DNA of 64,000 nucleotides from Batillaria attramentaria (GCA_018292915.2 JACVVK020000055.1:2142501-2206500); one strand, 5' to 3'. Counted from the stretch's first letter, positions 34,789-45,712 are shown. The notes: generated by a model from the sequence alone, not told the origin. Numbers and translations are program-made.

Positions 34789-35083
34789 CATAAATATCCC
34801 GGCATTAACCAGGCCCGGGAACTACGGCACCTGCGGTACCGGCCGTGTAATCATCCACATCATAAGACTTGTCATACAAAGGGAAGCACCCCCAAAGTCG
34901 CACCCGTGGTGGGTGAATCTCGGCTGTGTGGCAACAGCCTCCACATTGGGCCCATAGCACGATCACTCTGGGTAGTAGCCGACCTAGGTAGAACAAATCC
35001 CGCTTGCCTCGGCCGGGACTCGAACGCCGGTCTCCCGGTCCATGGTCCGAAGTGCTAATTAACCACTACACTACGGGGGCCGG
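34789..35083 (-). mobile_element. SINE S2, inverted partial copy
   Basis: Reverse complement of 21769-22063. The tRNA-like head ends at 35083 (ACACTACGGGGGCCGG on the plus strand), and the body is cut at CATAAATATCCCGGCATTAA, exactly where receptor copy 4 stops. The 5' head is intact and the 3' side missing, unlike usual 5' truncation, so the junction may be a recombination point. Confidence 0.8.
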
Positions 35084-35264
35084 TGGTGTCGTTATTGTTT
35101 GTTTTCCCCAACGTTAACTTTGCATCTGAAATGATCGCTCAGCGAACCAGTAAGAGCAAAAACAAAAAGAAGGAAAAGGGGTTTGACAAAAACTGCAGAA
35201 GCTGAAAATACGGTAAAGCACCCCTGCCCAGTACAGTTCTGTCCCATGTACGTTCGCTTGGACC
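35084..35264. other. intergenic, no gene seen
   Basis: Short A-rich sequence between the SINE and the broken 5' LTR. Confidence 0.4.
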
Positions 35265-35720
35265 AGCCAGTAGCTGCCCTCTAGACCCTTGTCGTGTGGA
35301 GGATTTCATGGCCCTGCGACGACTGAAGGGGTGGGAGCCTGACTGCCCGTATCCGGGATTCAGCGTGGGTGCTGGTCCGCGAGAGCATCAGCTGTTGTGA
35401 TGCTGTGGTAGAGCTGCCAAGCCAGTTCTATTTTCCGCCGCCTGTGGAGATATAATTATTTATATCTTTTGTATCTTAGGTATATTATTTATTACCTTGA
35501 TATCTTTTGGTGCACCGTTTATTCAGCTTCATATCATTTGTGTGTTGTAACTGTACTGTTGACGCGTTATGCTATGACTGTTTGTCTTGCCAATAATATT
35601 CTGGTGATGTGAACCCACGCGCGTCTCGGTGTCAGTTACTGTCGTGCGACTGCGTGTGAGTGAGAGCTACGAAAAAGCACGCACCTACACCTACACTTTG
35701 CAGCACACACGGTCGTGACA
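35265..35720 (+). repeat. 5' LTR, truncated
   Basis: Starts abruptly at AGCCAGTAGCTGCC, which is internal to the other LTR. Ends ACACACGGTCGTGACA. It lacks about 104 bp that the other LTR has at 38571-38673, so one of them suffered an indel. Confidence 0.8.
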
Positions 35721-35721
35721 G

Positions 35722-35738
35722 TGGTGACCCCGTTCCTC
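35722..35738 (+). promoter_or_regulatory. primer-binding site of the LTR element
   Basis: TGGTGACCCCGTTCCTC begins one base after the LTR end. TGG followed by a tRNA 3'-end complement is the usual layout in Gypsy elements; the tRNA was not identified. Confidence 0.6.
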
Positions 35739-36408
35739 TCCTAACTTAGTAGTAGAGTACACACACACGGCCCCACCTTCCCTACCCTTGGGTTGAATGA
35801 GCTTGTCATCTTGTGTTTAGTTTTCCCCGTCTCCAGCCTCGTACGGGTCGGCGTGTCTGTGTTTTCCGACTGCCGTAAGGGACTAGTCTTCTTGCCTTTC
35901 TTTTGTACAGTCTGTCTGTCTTCCCAGCTCCACCTTTTCGTTACCTCTTGTCTATCCTCCGGTAGGGCACTTTGTGTTGGATCCCGCACCACCACTGTTT
36001 GTCTTTGTGTATTTTTGTGTTTTACCGTGTATTATTGTGTATATTTGCTGTTAATATTTGTATTAGTTACTTTGAACTCTGCGAGATTTTGTTCTAAACT
36101 TTTCAGTTACTTGGTGGGATGCCCAACTGAAAACCCATAGGTACTTCGCTTGCTTCGCATGCTCTTGTGTCTGGCTTCGCATGCTTTTGTGTCTGGCAAA
36201 CGCCCACATTCATTCCATGTTGCTTTTTTCTTAATGTGCGTTTGATTATTCCGATCGCATGTATTTAGTGACAAAACGCCACTGGCTTTGACGACTTGGT
36301 GCTCTGCATGATGCTTGTTTGCGCGTTGCTGTTGAGTTAATGCGCTCTTTCACTTGTAATATTTGATTCGATTTGATTTGACTCATTTAATTTGCAGTTT
36401 CAACCGTA

Positions 36409-36673
36409 ATGTTAAAACTTGTGTTTGTTTTGGTCCCGTTCCACATGGAAACTTCTGTAGGTTTTGACCCACCTAGGATTGATTCCAGTGAATTAAAACG
36501 GAACTGTGCTTCTGCTTTTCACGCTTCATCTGATTTGGCCGATGTTGCGTGTTCGTATCACGTCGGTTCGGCGTTGCCGTCGCTTCAAGGCGAAACTGTT
36601 GCCAGTGTTAAGTACAACAGTCAGTTAGAGGCCCTTGTCCTATCTCACTTCAGGCAAGTTCAAGAACTGTCAC
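36409..36673 (+). CDS. open segment of the LTR element, possible gag start
   Basis: An open frame of about 88 codons runs from ATG 36409, or 36445 (METSVGF), up to the RNase H remnant, which continues in another frame. It has no zinc knuckle and no recognised domain. Its place after the PBS leader suggests the start of gag, fused by deletion to the end of the RNase H region. Confidence 0.3.
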
Positions 36674-36793
36674 ATAACTCGCTGGGCCCTTGCTCTCCAG
36701 GAGTTCAGATTTCGCATTGAGCCTGTCCAGGGTAAGCTCAATGTATTTGCCGATTGCCTGTCGCGATCAGGATCGGATCAGCTAGTGGTGTAG
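36674..36793 (+). pseudogene. Gypsy RNase H C-terminal remnant
   Basis: The frame reads ITRWALALQEFRFRIEPVQG then KLNVFADCLSRSGSDQLVV and a stop. RWALxLQEFxxxIEPVxGKxNxxADxLSR is the standard end of the Gypsy RNase H domain. Everything from gag to this point, and all of integrase after it, has been lost. Confidence 0.8.
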
Positions 36794-37004
36794 ACATTGG
36801 TTGTCTCACTGTTTCGACCCCCATGTTGAGAAACCTGTCGGTTTCTACTGGAGGGTGGTGTCACGGATGTGTGCCTTCAGTTGTGAAGGGTAAATCATGT
36901 GCCGGTATGATTTCCGTATGACGGGTTGTGAAGGGTAAATCATGTGCCGGTATGATTTCCGTATGCATCGTAACTATGTACTGTGTGGCACGGTGACACG
37001 TCAT

Positions 37005-37636
37005 TTCAGCGCCACCATTTCAGCGCCAACATTTCAGCGCCACCAATTCAGCGCGACGACTTTTCAGCGCCGTACATTTCAGCGCCGTACATTTCAGCGC
37101 CATACAGCGCCTCCCCCTCCGAGTGAATAGCCGAGGGCTTTGTGGGGGCGAGGGGGTGGCTGTTAGCGGCGTCCTTTTGATTGCTTTGCAATCAGTACGA
37201 GGTCTGTAGGAAGCAGTCACCTTTGTGTTTGTAAACCGATCAACTTCCAAGGTGTACGAATACGTGAAGGTGTTGTCACCCTGTTTGTCGTTTCTATTGC
37301 TTCCAATTGAGCAAGCGATGATTCAAGCTGACGTTACGCGTCTTAGTGGAGGTCAGGCTCCTGCCCCGAAGCGGCGAAAGTACAAAGACTTAAAAAAGCG
37401 TGTGAAAACCATAATCCTGCAGTACAATGCAGGAGATCGTTCTCTCATGGACACGATGGAGGGACTTGCATTTGCGTTCATGTTTTAGGCCAACTAGGCA
37501 TGTTTTACAATGGAGAGACACCAAACGACCCATTTGGATTTTAGTGATTTTAATGGACACCATGGGTTTTAGATAATTTTTCATTAAAGTTTAACTTGTT
37601 AAAAAAATGTGATTAGCTAGTTTATGTGTTTAGCTA

Positions 37637-37668
<32 letters not shown>

Positions 37669-37772
37669 ATCGTTTGGCGCTGAAATGTACGGCGCTGAAA
37701 TGTACGGCGCTGAAAAGTCGTCGCGCTGAATTGGTGGCGCTGAAATGTTGGCGCTGAAATGGTGGCGCTGAA
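37005..37772. mobile_element. MITE with TTCAGCGCC-iterated inverted ends
   Basis: The left end (37005-37112) holds eight TTCAGCGC-type units and the right end (37676-37772) mirrors them as GGCGCTGAA. The two arms match in reverse complement almost throughout. An 87-codon open frame inside (37225-37488) has a basic segment PKRRKYKDLKKRVK but no recognised transposase domain. Iterated subterminal motifs suggest a transposase-binding array. Confidence 0.8.
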
Positions 37773-38738
37773 GTACCCTATTTTCTAAAGGGGCCACGCA
37801 TGTATCCCTTAGTGAAGGTTTTACACGGGACATTTGTGTGTAGTATGCTGACCTATCCGTTTCCCATGTCAAAGTCGATACAGGTAACCCGTTTTACACG
37901 TGATGCTGGTGTATCCTGTGCGGTACTCACCCTGTTCGCCCTAATGGTATAAAAGCCATCCTGATTGACTTGCTATTCGCATTTGGCCCGGTAGTACCGA
38001 CACGGCCGTTCCAGAGATGGCACGTATTTTCGTCCGTTGTCTTCTATGGTCTACCGTCTGTAACCCCTCGCATCTTGCATATGGAGGTAAATAGTTCATA
38101 TCTGATATTTTCCGTGTTATGTTTCGCGTTTTACCAGTGAGTTTGTTAACACTGACCTGTCTGTATATTTTGCTGACTTGTCCGATGCGACAGCTGTAAG
38201 CTTCTACCTTTAACGCTTAGTAGTATGTGCAGTTTCCTTAAGCGTTCGTAACATAGGAGCGTTCGCTAGTTTGTATCATGGGTTAATGTTATCCCATAGG
38301 TAGGCAGTATGAGCTAGTTGAGTCCAAAGACTTACAATAGTGTATATTTGCACAGGGGTTCTAGCCCGAGTGGCTGTTTTTTCGGGAGCCAGTAGCTGCC
38401 CTCTAGACCCTTGTCGTGTGGAGAATTTCATGGCCCTGCGACGACTGAAGGGGTGGGAGCCTGACTGCCCGTATCCGGGATTCAGCGTGGGTGCTGGTCC
38501 GCGAGAGCATCAGCTGTTGTGATGCTGTGGTAGAGCTGCCAAGCCAGTTCTATTTTCCGCCGCCTGTGGTATTGTCTGCGGCTTCTAAAACTGCACATCT
38601 GCGCGCTTGACCATCGTCCGAGGTATCATCTCAGCGTCGAGCACGTTAAAACGTTCTAGGACTGAGCGCTCTTAGATATAATTATTTATATCTTTTGTAT
38701 CTTAGGTATATTATTTATTACCTTGGTATCTTTTGGTG

Positions 38739-41166
38739 ATGATGATGATGATGGAGACTTGATATAGCGCACGGCTCCACCCTGACTGAGTGCTCACGGC
38801 GCTTAGGGAGAGGTTTTGAAAGGAAAGATAGTAAAAAAAAAAAAAAAACAAACCTGCAGATGATTACTGGCGCGCGGCACTGGAGAGATGAGTCTTCAGG
38901 CGCTTACGGAATGCGCTAATGCTGACTGCCTCCTTCACTGTCTCAGGGAGAGAGTTCCACAATTTTGGCGCCGCATTTTTGAAGGACCGCGCACCGTGCC
39001 TCTTCTTACTGGTGTCGTCAGTTGTGACCGCTCAGGTGCTGAACCAGCTGTTCGGCCACGATCCTCTCCAACAGCTTGGATATAAAGGGCAGGTTGGACA
39101 CTGGGCGAAAGTTCTTACATGCTGATGGGTCAAGCCCAGCCTTCTTGATGAGGGGTTGCACAACTGCTCTCTTGAAACTTGTAGGGACTATGCCAGTCGC
39201 CAGACTGATGTTGATGATGTTGACCATCACTGGAAGCAGGATGTCAAGGAACTCCAGCGCTAGCTTTGTTGGTACCGGATCAACATTCGGTGAGAAGGTC
39301 TTGTTTGACTTCAGGATGATTTCTTGGAGTTGGTCATTCGTCACCGGTATGAACTTGTTAAGTGGTGAACCAATTAAGGATGGTGAGGTCGGTTCAACAG
39401 AAGAGATTGTGGACTTAAGAACTTGTAACTCATCATTTATCTTGGTAATCTTGTCAGAGAAGGATGAGAGTGTATCAGCAGCAGTTTTTTTCATCTAGCT
39501 CAGGGAGAACAGTGGATGCCTCTTTCTTACCAAGGAGGTTGTTCACGATGGAGTACAGCCTGCGTGGATCAGATGTAGACAGAGAGTTTACAATGAAATC
39601 TGACTTGGCACTCTTTACAGCCTTGTTGTATCTGTTCCTTGCTGACCTGTACAGCTGTCTGTGGACTTCAAGACGTGTATGTCGCCACACCCTCTCAGCA
39701 TGATGCTTTTTCCGCTTCTCTTCGTGAACATCTTCTGAGAACCATGAAGTATCGGGACGGTGTGTCACTCGTTTCTCGGTCTCTGGTGCGTGCTTGTCCA
39801 GAAGAGATTTCAGAGTGGTGTTGTACTGTGTTGCCAGCTCATCCACATCAGAAAGAGAACTGTTGACAAGTGACGTCTTCATCAGGTCTTGACGGAAAGC
39901 CTCCCTGTCTATGCCTCTAATGTTCCTACATAGGATCGTTTTCCTGGGACATGGTGGATGGCAGAAATCAGTGCAGACCGTGACAAGAAATGGTCGGAAA
40001 TCTGAAAGTCGTCAACACTCGTGGACTTAATGAAATCTCCTGAAGGAAGACGAGTCACCACCCAATCCAGGGTGTGACCACGATTGTGCGTAGGAGCATG
40101 AATCAGTTGACAGAAGTCAAGTGTATCAAACAACTGCACAAGGCGTGTCAGCATCGTTCTGGTTGTCATAATGGAAATTGAAATCCCCAAGGATCAAAAT
40201 ATAGTCATTAGACATGGAGATGCCGGTGGCCAGCATTTCAAACTCCTCATGAAAAAGAGAATTTGATGTCTTGTTTCTTCTGGAGGGTGGGGGCGGTACA
40301 AGCACACCAACTTGGTATTGCGCTTTGCAAGAGTGAGGGTCATAGTGAGATTTTCAAATGACCTAAAGGGACCATCAGATTCTTCCAACTTTAAGATGGG
40401 AACGAAAAAGAACTCCAATCCCACCTCCTCGTCCTGTAGTCCGCGGAACATGAAGGAATGTATAGCCAGGGGGTGTCAGTTCAGTTATGGCCACTTCATC
40501 ACCTTTTTCCTTTAACCAAGTCTCAGTCATGAAAAACAAGTCAAACTGATGATCTGTCACACAATCATAAACATCAACTGTTTGGGGGGAGACAGACTGC
40601 ACATTCAACATGCCTACCTTGATAGTTGTAGTAGGAACAGATCTCCCTGCAGCCCCTGGGTGTCCTGTGTGTATACATGTAGTTGTATGGTTGGTGGTGG
40701 ATGGTGGAGGTTTAGGTACACAGTGTTTAAAGTTCTTACCTCCTTTCACTCCTCTGTGTGTCTTCTTGTTTACTAATCCAAGATACCTGCACCTGTTGAG
40801 TGTCTCAGTGCACAGCAGCTGGGAAGTGCATGTAGATCCAACATGAAATAGTCTTCCCCTGGAGTACACATTCTCATGTTGCTGCACCATTCTTGTAAAC
40901 AGCTACACAGTCAATACACAGCCACTCACTGAACCAGTCCTGAGCAGGAACTCACAATAGTGCCTCAACCAGCATTCCACAGATTTTTTCCCAAGTCAAA
41001 TTTCTTTTAGAAATCCAACAAAAACATAGGCAAAATTTATACATCTGCAAAGAGGAAACCTTCCTGCAGCTGTTGGTGTCAAAATCAGTGTCAGGAAAAG
41101 AAGAAGAAGAAAGAAAACAAAGAAAAAGATGAGAGCTGATCAACCCTGCTGCCCTAAAGCGCATGA
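38739..41166 (-). mobile_element. L2/CR1-like LINE, copy 2, internally deleted
   Basis: Read on the minus strand: a 5' region; an APE-type endonuclease with VGMLNVQSV, FFMTETWL, GRGGGIGVLF, LILGDFNFHYD (about 40165-40205) and ISDHFL (about 40000); a linker; then the start of RT with FRPVSNLPFISKLLE (about 39045-39110). At about 39018 it jumps straight to the end, LWNSLPETVKEAV...AFRKRLKTHLS, and a (ATC)n tail. The catalytic part of RT is absent and several frameshifts occur. Same family as 16965-17345. Confidence 0.85.
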
Positions 41167-41394
41167 GCACCGTTTATTCAGCTTCATATCATTTGTGTGT
41201 TGTAACTGTACTGTTGACGCGTTATGCTATGACTGTTTGTCTTGCCAATAATATTCTGGTGGTGTGAACCCACGCGCGTCTCGGTGTCAGTTACTGTCGT
41301 GCGACTGCGTGTGAGTGAGAGCTACGAAAAGGCACGCACCTACACCTACACTTTGCAGCACACACGGTCGTGACACCCTATTAACCTCAGGCAT

Positions 41395-41850
41395 CATAGT
41401 CACCCCCCCCCCAAAAAAAAAAAAAAAAAAAAAAAATCTTCAATTTAGAAACAAAAAACTACCATGCACAGACCATTCAAGGGCACGCACCTGACAGGAG
41501 TATAAAAACTGAATGTCCCCTATCCCCTCAGTCCTCACTGAAGTAATGCAAGTCTACTGTCTGTTTAGGCCAGAAAGCCAGTTAACTCAAATCTACTCGC
41601 GTCACATGTGCCCGACCTGTGCGCAAAAAGTCCCAGCTTCACTGGCAGCGTGCCTCTTGTTGCGGCCCCCGGCATGCACTTCGGCCTACACAATAATTTA
41701 TATTTTTTTTAAAAATGACAAAACTCACGCGTTTTCACTACAAACTAGCACACTCCGCCAAACAGGGTTCTCCAAAAAAAAAAAAAAAAAAAAACCCACC
41801 GTGCATGATCCCAAGGTCAGTTTGTGTCCTTACGCCTGTCAGGTTCATGC
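41395..41850 (+). repeat. dispersed repeat R1, copy 3
   Basis: Same landmarks as 2995-3450, broken by a C/A-run at 41401-41437 and A-runs at 41705-41713 and 41775-41793. Confidence 0.75.
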
Positions 41851-41910
41851 GTGAATACAGAAATGCATTGCACAGAGACTTGGTTGGACGGTTAGGTGTG
41901 AGACAAACAC

Positions 41911-42110
41911 TTGTTCATTGATGTTAATGGCACACCGACACGCCTTGATAGTGGCCATAGTGCAACATGGAAAGGGCAGGGAGGTGGGGTGTGTTTTTAT
42001 GTCAACAAGCGGTGTTGTAACACGGTTATAATATCGTCCACGACATCAAAGCTAACTGACTTTCTTGATACATGTTGCTGCTGCGTTGCGCTCAAGCCAA
42101 CTGAACTGAG
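41911..42110 (+). mobile_element. LINE endonuclease fragment
   Basis: The frame encodes RLDSGHSATWKGQGGGVCFY, VNKRCCNTV, then TDFLDTCCCCVALKPTEL, resembling the GGGVCxYVNxxWC segment of APE endonucleases in Jockey/Rex-type LINEs. The same DNA (TTTATGTCAACAAGCGGTGT) recurs at 42400-42460, with a C-rich stretch between. Confidence 0.6.
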
Positions 42111-42664
42111 TACCACAGCACTAACTCACATTGCTGTCTCCTCCCAACCCTCACCCTGCCTCGCCACCCACAGTCCAGTTCTGCCATCCCTTATCTTGGT
42201 CTTCCGCTGACATCCCTCCCATGTTCTGCTTAGTTTCCTCTCTGGCACTGACCGTTACGCTACACTCCTCCCCCTCCCCCCCCCCCCACCTTCTGACCAC
42301 ACTGCACTGCACCCCAACCACCCCCCCCCCCAACCCCTCCCCCCCCCCGCTCTCTGCTACCATTCTCTTCGTTTAAACAATGTTTATCACCTAAACATCA
42401 CTTTATGTCAACAAGCGGTGTTGTAACACGGTTATTGTCCACGATATCAAAGCTAACTGGTTTGTACAAGAAGGCGTGACCACGCTTTAGGAAAAGCAAT
42501 AAAAGGTAGAACACTACAGGGATGTCTGAGTGTCCCCTTCAACGTATGCTCAGTTGCTCCCTACGAGTCAGTAAAGTTCAGTGTCCACTGGCATACACAA
42601 TTAACGCGCTACCCAACTCGTGAAGCTTGTCATAGGTGAAATAGAAATGGAAACGGTAATGACT
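42111..42664. other. C-rich intergenic, no gene seen
   Basis: Contains C-runs (42276-42290, 42320-42350) and the second short copy of the endonuclease fragment. 42485-42570 is similar to 59462-59540 (GGAAAAGCAAT, TCAACGTAT.CTCAG), another dispersed repeat. Confidence 0.5.
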
Positions 42665-43020
42665 GCGAAGTGGTTACAAGTTAAGCAAATAAAAGCGACG
42701 TAAAAGGGACAGAAACCACTTAACTTTGACAAAGTTATTATTCTGTTTTGTTCTTTTCTGCCCAACATTTTTTTTTCACACACAGTCCATGGTCTTTTGT
42801 CACCAAAGGATGGGTGTTGTGATATTTTTTACTATTTTTTCTGGTCCTTTTCTCGCCCACCGTTTTTTTTTTTTTTTTTCCCGCGCCGTGTATGTCAGTA
42901 CGTCCGCAGAGTTACCTTTTGTTTGTTTGTTGAAGTTATGTCCCATTTGTTTATGTCCTGAAGAAGGCGAAAGCCGAAACGTCGACCTGTGCTGTCCCTT
43001 TTACGTCGCTTTTATTTGTC
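42665..43020 (+). mobile_element. Penelope-like element 3' remnant, copy 2
   Basis: 42911-43020 matches 18759-18890. The terminal segment CTGTCCCTTTTACGTCGCTT is also present inverted at 42660-42718, so the remnant is flanked by an inverted repeat. The interior is T-rich and has no RT or GIY-YIG coding part. Confidence 0.45.
42955..42986 (+). ncRNA. hammerhead-ribozyme-like core, copy 2
   Basis: CTGAAGA (42958-42964), a GGC-GAAA-GCC hairpin, GAAAC (42976-42980) and GTC (42981-42983), with GTC/GAC outer pairing. GTC is the preferred hammerhead cleavage triplet. As in copy 1 an extra A precedes the hairpin. Confidence 0.35.
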
Positions 43021-43299
43021 ATAGGTGGCCTGGCTCAGACGGCTCAGTAGTTCGTATACTACAAACTTTGTAGACTAGGTGTCCTGAGTCGGTTGAATCA
43101 GACTAATGGCTACAGGATAATATTTAGAGTTAAAATACTTGTCAGTATAAGAAACCGGAACAATAAGTACACTTGTGTGCGCTTTTTCCAGCAGATAAAT
43201 TGCTGATAGACCAAATACTATTAGACTTAGTTACATGCTGTGTCTGTCTGTCTGTCTGTCTTTCATCTGATTTCGAACAATCTGCAACAAACAAAAACC

Positions 43300-43545
43300 A
43301 TAAACTTCGGAAGGGTATCGACATCGCTTGTGCTCGACCTCTGTGCAAAAAGTCCCAGCTTCACCGGCAGCTTGCTTCTTTTTGCGACCGCCCGGCATGC
43401 ACCTTCACCTACATAACACAAAAAGCACGAAAATCACTCTTTTTCATGAAAACAAAAATCACTACAGTCTAGCACACTCGCCAGACAGGGTACCTGAAAT
43501 AAACACCAAACATGACCCCACGCTCAATGTATGTGCTTACGCCTG
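43300..43545 (+). repeat. dispersed repeat R1, copy 4
   Basis: Shares AAAAAGTCCCAGCTTCACCG, GGCATGCACCTTCACCTACA and TGACCCCACGCTCAATGTAT, ending CTTACGCCTGTAG. Confidence 0.75.
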
Positions 43546-44039
43546 TAGAGGACGCGAGAAGACAGACACGTACACTACCTGCGCTCAACAAGACACTGTA
43601 GTCACCTGTCAGTCTAGGAACACGTGGTTATGACCTGTAAGCAGACCTGCTCCCATTCGTTTTGTGTATGCCAGTGGACGCGGGGCTTAAATGTGCAGAC
43701 TCGATACTCGTGTGTTTTTGTGTGCGCATAAACCACGAGCTGCAGCCTCAGCTAGGCCTTGGAATTTCTCTTTCTTTTTGTTGTTGTTTTTGTTATTGAT
43801 TGATACCTTAATTTGTTACATCTCAAGTCAATACCCATGCGAATTTTTATAAACATGTTTCTTACGTAGTGTGATTGAACAAAATCAAAATACTTTTCTT
43901 GTTCTAATGTGCCCTGTGTGGCAACAGCCTCTCAATAGACGACTCCATTCGGCAAGCCCCGCCCCTTTCCTCTGCCTTGTTTGAACAAAATGCAGTACGT
44001 CCATTGAATGGAAAAAGGTGTGACTTCAAGATGAAAGTA
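43546..44039. other. intergenic, no gene seen
   Basis: GTGTGGCAACAGCCTC at about 43916-43931 is a short match to SINE S2. From 43990 the sequence resembles that before the solitary 72-bp unit at 62850. Confidence 0.4.
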
Positions 44040-44044
44040 TCTAT

Positions 44045-44915
44045 CTGTCGATATCTATAGCAGAGTCGTATGTGAAGTGTAGTGGTGTCGTACGTGATGT
44101 ATTGAGAGCCGGTGTCATATGTCGCTATATAACAGTGTCGTATGTGAAGTGTGGTGGTGTCGTAGGTGATGTATTGACTGTCGGTGTCATATGTCGATAT
44201 ATAACAGTGTCGTATGTGAAGCGTAGTGGTGTCGTACGTGATGTATTGAGTGTCGGTGTCATATGTCGATATATAACTGTATCGTATGTGAAGTGAAGTG
44301 GTGTCGTATGTGATGTATTGGGTGTGGGTGTCATATGTCGATATATAACAGTGTCGTATGTGAGGTGTAGTGGTGTCGTACGTGATGTATTGAGTGTCGG
44401 TGCCATATGTCGATATATAACAGTGTCGTATGTGAAGTGTAGTGGTGTCGTACGTGATGTATTGAGTGTCGGTGTCATATGTCGATATATAACAGTGTCG
44501 TATGTGAAGTGTAGTGGTGTCGTACGTGATGTATTGGGTGTTGGTGTCGTATGTCGATATATAACAGTGTCGTATGTGAAGCGTAGTGGTGTCGTACGTG
44601 ATGTATTGGGTGTCGGTGTCATATGTCGATATATAAGTGTCGTATGTGAGGTGTAGTGGTGTCGTAGGTGACTGATGTATTGAGTGTCGGTGCCATATGT
44701 CGATATATAACAGTGTCTTATGTGAAGTGTAGTGGTGTCGTACGTGATGTATTGGGTGTTGGTGTCATATGTCGATATATAACAGTGTCTTATGTGAAGC
44801 GTAGTGGTGTCGTACGTGATGTATTGAGTGCCGGTGCCATATGTCGATATATAACAGTGTCGTATGTGAAGTGTAGTGGTGTCGTACGTGATGTATTGGG
44901 TGTTGGTGTCATAAT
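44045..44915. repeat. 72-bp minisatellite with open frames on both strands
   Basis: About twelve copies of a 72-bp unit (GTGTCGTACGTGATGTATTG, GTGTCATATGTCGATATATA). Because 72 is a multiple of three, the array reads as 24-residue repeats, RYITVSYVK..GVVRDVL on plus and NTSRTTPLHFTYDTVIY on minus. One copy is short, and one has an insertion (near 44660), which breaks the frame. No start context or gene structure supports translation. Confidence 0.95.
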
Positions 44916-45340
44916 TATGTCGGGTTTCCCTGCAAGCGCTTCTCTTCCGATTTCTACGTCAGGTGTAGCGTTCTCCTGCTTGTATTGTAAGTGCTACCAT
45001 TTTAAAACATTACAAACTAACTGATTTATCTGTATTATTCATGTTCCCCCCGTACTTTTCGATGGCACTGTCAACGTAAGGTGGAGCTTGGCGTTAGCCA
45101 CATTTCAGGGGAAGTAACCTAGTTGTAGAAGCAACCCACCCCTGCCAAGTCTAACGTGGAACATTTTTTTCAATTTGGAAAAGGCTTTTGAGTTATTCTT
45201 AATTGCAATACAAAAGTTAACATAAAGAAAGTTGCCGATATCAAGATTTATCAAAGGATCGAGATGATTGAAATTTGCACAAATGGCTTTAGCAAATTGC
45301 AATCGTTCGAGAATCTCTCTTCTGTCTTTACGATGACTGA

Positions 45341-45712
45341 TAGTATTTGTTTGTTTCTTTTTGTTGTTGTTTTGTTTGTTTGCCTTTTTTTGGGGCTTTT
45401 TTTTTTGGGGGGGGGGGGGGGTTGTTTGTTTTGTTGTTTTATTGGAGGGGGTGTTTTTTGTGTCTGTTTTTGGTTTCTTTGTTTGTTTTTTGTTTGTGTG
45501 TTTTTGTTGATTTGTTTGTTTGTTTTTTTGTTTGTTTGGTTGGTTGGGTTTTTTGTTTGTTTGTTTGGTTGGTTGTTTTTTGTTTTGTTTTGTTTTTGTG
45601 TTTTGTTTTTTTGGTTTTTCTTTTGTTTGTTTTTTTGTTTTTTGTTTGTTTGTTTGTTTGTTTTTTTTGTTTTTTTTTGTTGTTTTTTTTTTTGGGGGGG
45701 GGGGGGCGACAG
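45341..45712. repeat. T/G-only tract
   Basis: About 370 bases almost free of A and C on the plus strand, dominated by TTTG and T-runs with G-runs near 45408 and 45695. It lies at the left edge of block A. Confidence 0.85.

Larger units (their letters stand above)
35265..41375 (+). mobile_element. truncated Gypsy-like LTR retrotransposon with nested insertions
   Basis: A 5'-truncated left LTR (35265-35720), a primer-binding-site-like TGGTGACCCCG (35722), a short internal part with an RNase H remnant, a purine-rich GGAGGGTGG, and a right LTR that begins TGTCACGG (36858) and ends CGTGACA (41375). The right LTR is split by a MITE (37005-37772) and a LINE (38739-41166). The two LTRs match over 35265-35448 with 38387-38570, then over the shared ATATAATTATTTATATCTTT block, then over 35513-35720 with 41168-41375. 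Reverse transcriptase and integrase are gone. Confidence 0.8.
36858..41375 (+). repeat. 3' LTR, split by two insertions
   Basis: TGTCACGG...CGTGACA ends. Without the MITE and LINE it would be about 1.3 kb. Near its start a 45-bp unit (GTTGTGAAGGGTAAATCATG...) is tandemly duplicated at about 36880-36965. Confidence 0.75.

Noticed and set aside
44045..44915. CRISPR-like or protein repeat array
   Set aside because: Contiguous tandem units without spacers, no start context, open on both strands.
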